A DNA stretch of 64,000 nt from Lachnospiraceae bacterium UBA4338 (lineage in GTDB: Bacteria > Bacillota > Clostridia > Lachnospirales > Lachnospiraceae): NCBI GenBank assembly GCA_002393735.1, contig DGTK01000017.1, forward strand, positions 111,847 through 175,846, given 5' to 3'. Below are positions 60,564 to 64,000 of this stretch, one piece after another; positions within the stretch are counted from its first letter, which is position 1, and the number at the start of each line of letters is the position of its first letter. The position numbers and the translations under genes are program-made. The notes beneath the pieces were generated by a model, which was not told where the DNA came from, made no database searches, and saw only the letters and a list, made by a program, of their open reading frames with translations.

Positions 60564-61117
60564 TAGCTGCTCCTAAACTGCATAAATGTATGTTTGCATG
60601 TCTTATATTCTTTGACTTTATATATTTCAAGGTCTAAGCCATCAATATAATCAAAGTTCTCTTCCAATGTTGATTCTACAATAATTTTGGTACTTTGGCA
60701 ACAAACATCGGATTTTACTATTTCTTCAATTATATCCTTATAAGTGGATTCCTTAAAAGGAGGATCAAGAAAAATTATATCAGCCTTTTCTTTTGCCTGG
60801 CTTCTTAAAAAAGCAATTACATCGCCGCTTACAACACAGGCTTTTGAATCAAGGTGTGTGAAACTAAGGTTTTCCTTAATGCATTTAAGGGCTTCCTTGT
60901 TCCTTTCAACCAGATAAGCCTTTTTTGCGCCCCTGCTTAAAGCCTCAATTGCTATGGCTCCGCTTCCGCTGAACAAATCAACGAAAATACAGTCATATAT
61001 ATAATTATTAAGGCAGTTAAATAAAGTTTCTTTATGTTTATCTATTGTCGGCCTTGTATTATCGCCTTTCGGTGATTTTAGAGGAAGGCTTCTTGCTGTA
61101 CCTGCAATTACTCTCAT
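60563..61117 (-). CDS. rsmD: 16S rRNA (guanine-966-N2)-methyltransferase RsmD
   Basis: 184 residues. MRVIAGTARSLPLKSP, then the SAM site DLFSGSGAIAIEALSRGA and the catalytic IIFLDPPFKEST (DPPF) are all present. It lies between the parC-like gene and coaD, overlapping each by one base. Confidence 0.95.
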   Translation of the reverse strand: MRVIAGTARSLPLKSPKGDNTRPTIDKHKETLFNCLNNYIYDCIFVDLFSGSGAIAIEALSRGAKKAYLVERNKEALKCIKENLSFTHLDSKACVVSGDVIAFLRSQAKEKADIIFLDPPFKESTYKDIIEEIVKSDVCCQSTKIIVESTLEENFDYIDGLDLEIYKVKEYKTCKHTFMQFRSS

Positions 61118-63351
61118 TATCTTAACTTGCTACCCTTTGAATCCCTGCTTAACAATTTAAGCTTGCTTAAATCAACATCCTTATCATGATAATTAATTAC
61201 TTTGCTCTCGCCCTCGTTTATATAATAAATATCTTCAAGGTAAGCGCCTGCATTTAATTTCATACCTCTTACACCAACAGCATTCTTCTTCTTTTCAGGA
61301 ATATCATCAATGCTGAATCTTAAGAAATATCCATCTGTTGACTTAAATACCACATAGCCCCTGGTATTAAGTACAGATATATATGCGACCTTATCATCAT
61401 CCATAAGCTTGGTTGCTGCAATCTGACGACGGCTTACATCGAATTCATCACCGCTTACAACCTTACACATACCCATCTTTGTGATAAATAAGAATCTGTA
61501 AAGATTAATATCTGATAATGAGCAAAGGCATATGATTGCCTCATCCTTTGAATTATAAAGGCTTATATTATCAATGGCTACGCCCTTATCTTTTGCTCTT
61601 CCCATTGGAATGTCGAAGTTCTTGATGGTATACATGTTACCCATATCTGTGAAGGCGCAGATTTTGCCAGTATTTTTGGTTAAGACAATATACTTATTCT
61701 CTTCGTTGATTGTTTCAATGTTACGTTCATAAGCCAGCTTATCCACGCACTTGATATAACCGAATCTGTCCATAAGAACATAAATATCTGTCTCTTCCAC
61801 AGCCTTTTCTTCATATACGGCCTCTTCGGCATTCTCGATAACTGTTCTTCTTGGGCGCCCGAAGTTTTTCTTGTAATAATCAAGGTCATTGATGATAACC
61901 TGAGTCATGGAATCGTGTCTGTCCAGGATATCCTCATACATGTAGATATTGGCCATGGTCTCGTCGTGTTCCTTAATAAGGGCATCGATTTCAAGACCTA
62001 TTAACTTATATAATCTCATTTCAAGGATGGCATTGGCCTGCTTCTCTGTAAAGTTAAGCAGAGACGCCATAACCTTGGATTCTTTGGACTTAAAATTAAT
62101 ACCTAAAGTCTCGCCGTTAACCAGGCAGTTCTTCGCCATCTGTCTGTCTTTTGAGCCTCTTAAAATCTCAATAATCAGGTCAATTACATTGCAGGCTCTT
62201 ATAAGACCTTCCTGGATTTCTTTTCTCTCATTTTCCTTTTCTAAAAGAGTTGTATATTTCCTCTTGTTAACTTCGTAATAAAAATCAACGCAGTTCTTAA
62301 TAACGCCCTTAAGTCCCAGGATTTCCGGCTTATTATCAGCAATTGCAAGCATATTAACGCCGAAGGTATCTTCAAGTTTTGTCTTTTTATATAAAAGATT
62401 TACAAAATTCTCGGCGTCAGCATCCTTCTTAAGTTCGATAACGATTTTAATCCCTTCTTTGGAAGACTGATTGGTAATATCCACAATTTCAGGAGCCTTC
62501 TTGGAATCATAAAGTGCTGCCACATCAGATAAGAACTTGGATATATTCATACCTATCATGGTATAAGGAATCTCAGTAATAACCACATTGGTTTTACCAT
62601 TCTTACCCTTTTCGATATCAACCTTTCCTCTTATCTTTATCTTTCCAACACCGGTTTCATAAATATCTAAAAGGTCGTCCTTATTTATAACTATTCCACC
62701 TGTTGGAAAATCAGGCCCCTTAACATATTTCATTAATTCCTTGGTTGTGATTTCAGGATTATTAAGATAAGCCTTGGTAGCATCAATAACCTCGCTTAAG
62801 TTATGAGGCGGGGTGCTGGTAACCATACCAACCGCAATACCTTCAGAGCCGTTAATAAGGAAATTAGGTATCTTACAAGGCAGAACCTCAGGCTCTTCTT
62901 CGGTTTCATCAAAGTTAGGAATGAAATTAACCACATCTTTATCAAGATCGGCAAGGAAGCCTTCCTGAGTTACTTTTTGAAGCCTTGCTTCGGTATAACG
63001 CATGGCTGCGGCCCCATCACCTTCGATATTGCCAAAGTTACCATGACCGTCTACAAGTGGAAGTTCCTTCTTGAAATCCTGAGTCATTACAACCAGGGCT
63101 TCATATATGGAACTGTCACCGTGGGGATGATATTTACCCATGGTATCACCCACAATTCTGGCGCTTTTACGATATGGCTTATCATATTTAATGCCAAGTT
63201 CATGCATATCATACAGGGTACGCCTCTGAACCGGTTTAAGACCGTCTCTGACATCCGGAACGGCTCTTGATATGATAACGCTCATGGCGTAATCAATATA
63301 GGATTTCTCCATTACTTCACTATATTCTGTTTTAAGAATTGTTTCAGGCAT
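61117..63351 (-). CDS. parC: Type II topoisomerase A subunit, ParC-like
   Basis: 744 residues. The breakage-reunion domain has DYAMSVIISRAVPDVRDGLK, KYHPHGDSSIYEALV and the catalytic Tyr in AAMRYTEARL. The quinolone region has Ser and Glu at the ParC-type positions. The C-terminal beta-pinwheel does not show a canonical GyrA-box (QRRGGKG), which favours topoisomerase IV over gyrase; both readings remain possible. Pairs with the B subunit upstream (21-base gap). Confidence 0.88.
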   Translation of the reverse strand: MPETILKTEYSEVMEKSYIDYAMSVIISRAVPDVRDGLKPVQRRTLYDMHELGIKYDKPYRKSARIVGDTMGKYHPHGDSSIYEALVVMTQDFKKELPLVDGHGNFGNIEGDGAAAMRYTEARLQKVTQEGFLADLDKDVVNFIPNFDETEEEPEVLPCKIPNFLINGSEGIAVGMVTSTPPHNLSEVIDATKAYLNNPEITTKELMKYVKGPDFPTGGIVINKDDLLDIYETGVGKIKIRGKVDIEKGKNGKTNVVITEIPYTMIGMNISKFLSDVAALYDSKKAPEIVDITNQSSKEGIKIVIELKKDADAENFVNLLYKKTKLEDTFGVNMLAIADNKPEILGLKGVIKNCVDFYYEVNKRKYTTLLEKENERKEIQEGLIRACNVIDLIIEILRGSKDRQMAKNCLVNGETLGINFKSKESKVMASLLNFTEKQANAILEMRLYKLIGLEIDALIKEHDETMANIYMYEDILDRHDSMTQVIINDLDYYKKNFGRPRRTVIENAEEAVYEEKAVEETDIYVLMDRFGYIKCVDKLAYERNIETINEENKYIVLTKNTGKICAFTDMGNMYTIKNFDIPMGRAKDKGVAIDNISLYNSKDEAIICLCSLSDINLYRFLFITKMGMCKVVSGDEFDVSRRQIAATKLMDDDKVAYISVLNTRGYVVFKSTDGYFLRFSIDDIPEKKKNAVGVRGMKLNAGAYLEDIYYINEGESKVINYHDKDVDLSKLKLLSRDSKGSKLR

Positions 63352-63372
63352 TACTTAAACCTCTTTTATTTT

Positions 63373-64000
63373 TTATACGTCAAGAACAGCATCTTTGGCA
63401 TGTTCATAAATAAAATCTTTTCTAGGCTGAACATCTGAGCCCATTAAAAGTCCTGTAGTTTTGCTTGCAAGAGATGCATCTTCTATTCTGACTCTCTTAA
63501 GATTTCTATTCTCCGGATCAAGGGTTGTCTCCCATAACTGCTGCGCATCCATCTCACCAAGACCTTTATATCTTTGAAGCGTGAAAGGTCCTTTATGTTT
63601 CTTTCTGTACTGACTTAAGGCATAATCATCATAAAGATATTCTTCCTTGCCCTTTGACGGAATTGCCTTATATAAAGGCGGCATAGCGATATAAACATGG
63701 CCTTCCATAATAAGCTCCGGCATAAAGCGATAGAAAAGCGTAAGAAGCAGCGTACAGATATGCGCACCATCCACGTCCGCATCCGCCATAATAATAATCT
63801 TATCATATCTAAGCTTACTTATGTCAAAATCATTGCCGTATCCTTCCGAGAAACCGCAGCCAAAAGCATTAATCATGGTTTTGATTTCTGCATTGGCGAG
63901 GATTTTATCAATGCTGGCTTTTTCAACATTAAGAATCTTACCTCTTATAGGCAAAATAGCCTGATATTTCCTGTCTCTTGCTGTCTTTGCACTGCCGCCG
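63373..64000 (-). CDS. parE: Type II topoisomerase B subunit, ParE-like (partial, 5' end cut by window)
   Basis: The C-terminal ~209 residues are visible; the reading frame continues past the window edge (GGSAKTARDRKYQAILPIRGKI, family GGSAK.GRDR..QAILPL). The TOPRIM metal motif is MADADVDGAHI and FTLQRYKGLGEMDAQQLW follows. B subunit partner of the neighbouring ParC-like gene; gyrase-type assignment cannot be excluded. Confidence 0.9.
   Translation of the reverse strand, partial: GGSAKTARDRKYQAILPIRGKILNVEKASIDKILANAEIKTMINAFGCGFSEGYGNDFDISKLRYDKIIIMADADVDGAHICTLLLTLFYRFMPELIMEGHVYIAMPPLYKAIPSKGKEEYLYDDYALSQYRKKHKGPFTLQRYKGLGEMDAQQLWETTLDPENRNLKRVRIEDASLASKTTGLLMGSDVQPRKDFIYEHAKDAVLDV

Overview
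The window is a gene-dense, AT-rich stretch of a bacterial chromosome. Its gene content and order point to a low-GC Gram-positive anaerobe of the Clostridia, most likely the Lachnospiraceae. The evidence is a Bacillus-like yqhY-nusB-xseA-xseB-ispA-dxs-tlyA-nadK-argR-recN cluster, an rplU-prp-rpmA-obg-yhbY-nadD-yqeK cluster with a Prp-cleavable L27 extension, a LexA/YneA-type SOS pair, short-form HisG with HisZ, a SepF/YlmE division cluster, and AAGGAGG ribosome binding sites throughout. No rRNA, tRNA, phage, IS element or CRISPR array was recognised. The species was not identified.

Layout. 1-2930: a GCCA microsatellite, a terminator and a large wall-anchored surface protein. 2940-4563: a lone AAA-ATPase-like/PD-(D/E)XK protein. 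4568-15642: a long plus-strand run for envelope stress, transcription, DNA repair, isoprenoid synthesis and NADP synthesis, with an unfamiliar 710-residue membrane protein between argR and recN. 15841-19581: ilvE (minus), then a CofE-like protein and a PLP lyase (plus). 19565-32279: a cell-shape and wall run (mreB, mreC, mreD, PBP2, rodA, mgsA, a DD-carboxypeptidase lipoprotein), a small P-loop protein, then a division run (HlyD-like, ylmE, sepF), a degenerate AroB-like protein and a pseudouridine synthase. 32280-32644: a gene-free repeat region. 32645-38617 (minus): fumarate reductase/succinate dehydrogenase frdCAB, a GGDEF-EAL protein and an AI-2E family permease. 38755-41697: a TtcA-like enzyme, a XerC-like recombinase, and divergent yneA-like and lexA genes. 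41746-45604 (minus): NAD synthesis and ribosome assembly genes. 45605-47589: an L21 leader, a hairpin cluster and a protein with eight tandem SHOCT-like repeats. 47759-51368 (minus): a minimal RNase E/G and two radical-SAM-associated proteins. 51379-56511 (minus): hisZ-hisG-hisD-hisB-hisIE. 56612-64000 (minus): a pseudouridine synthase, a membrane protein, a cell-wall amidase, a coiled-coil protein, coaD, rsmD, and a type II topoisomerase pair (parC-like and a partial parE-like gene).

Most of this is core housekeeping. The points most worth a second look are: a protein with eight SHOCT-like repeats behind a Pro/Ala linker; a short [FY]GS[AS]LL-type motif that it shares with the 710-residue membrane protein; two apparent pseudoenzyme modules (a HisA/HisF-like half-barrel fused to HisIE, and an AroB C-terminal-like protein without metal ligands); a charge-swapped Walker B in the AAA-like protein; non-standard residues at key sites of MgsA and FrdA; and several unexplained structured or repeated intergenic elements.
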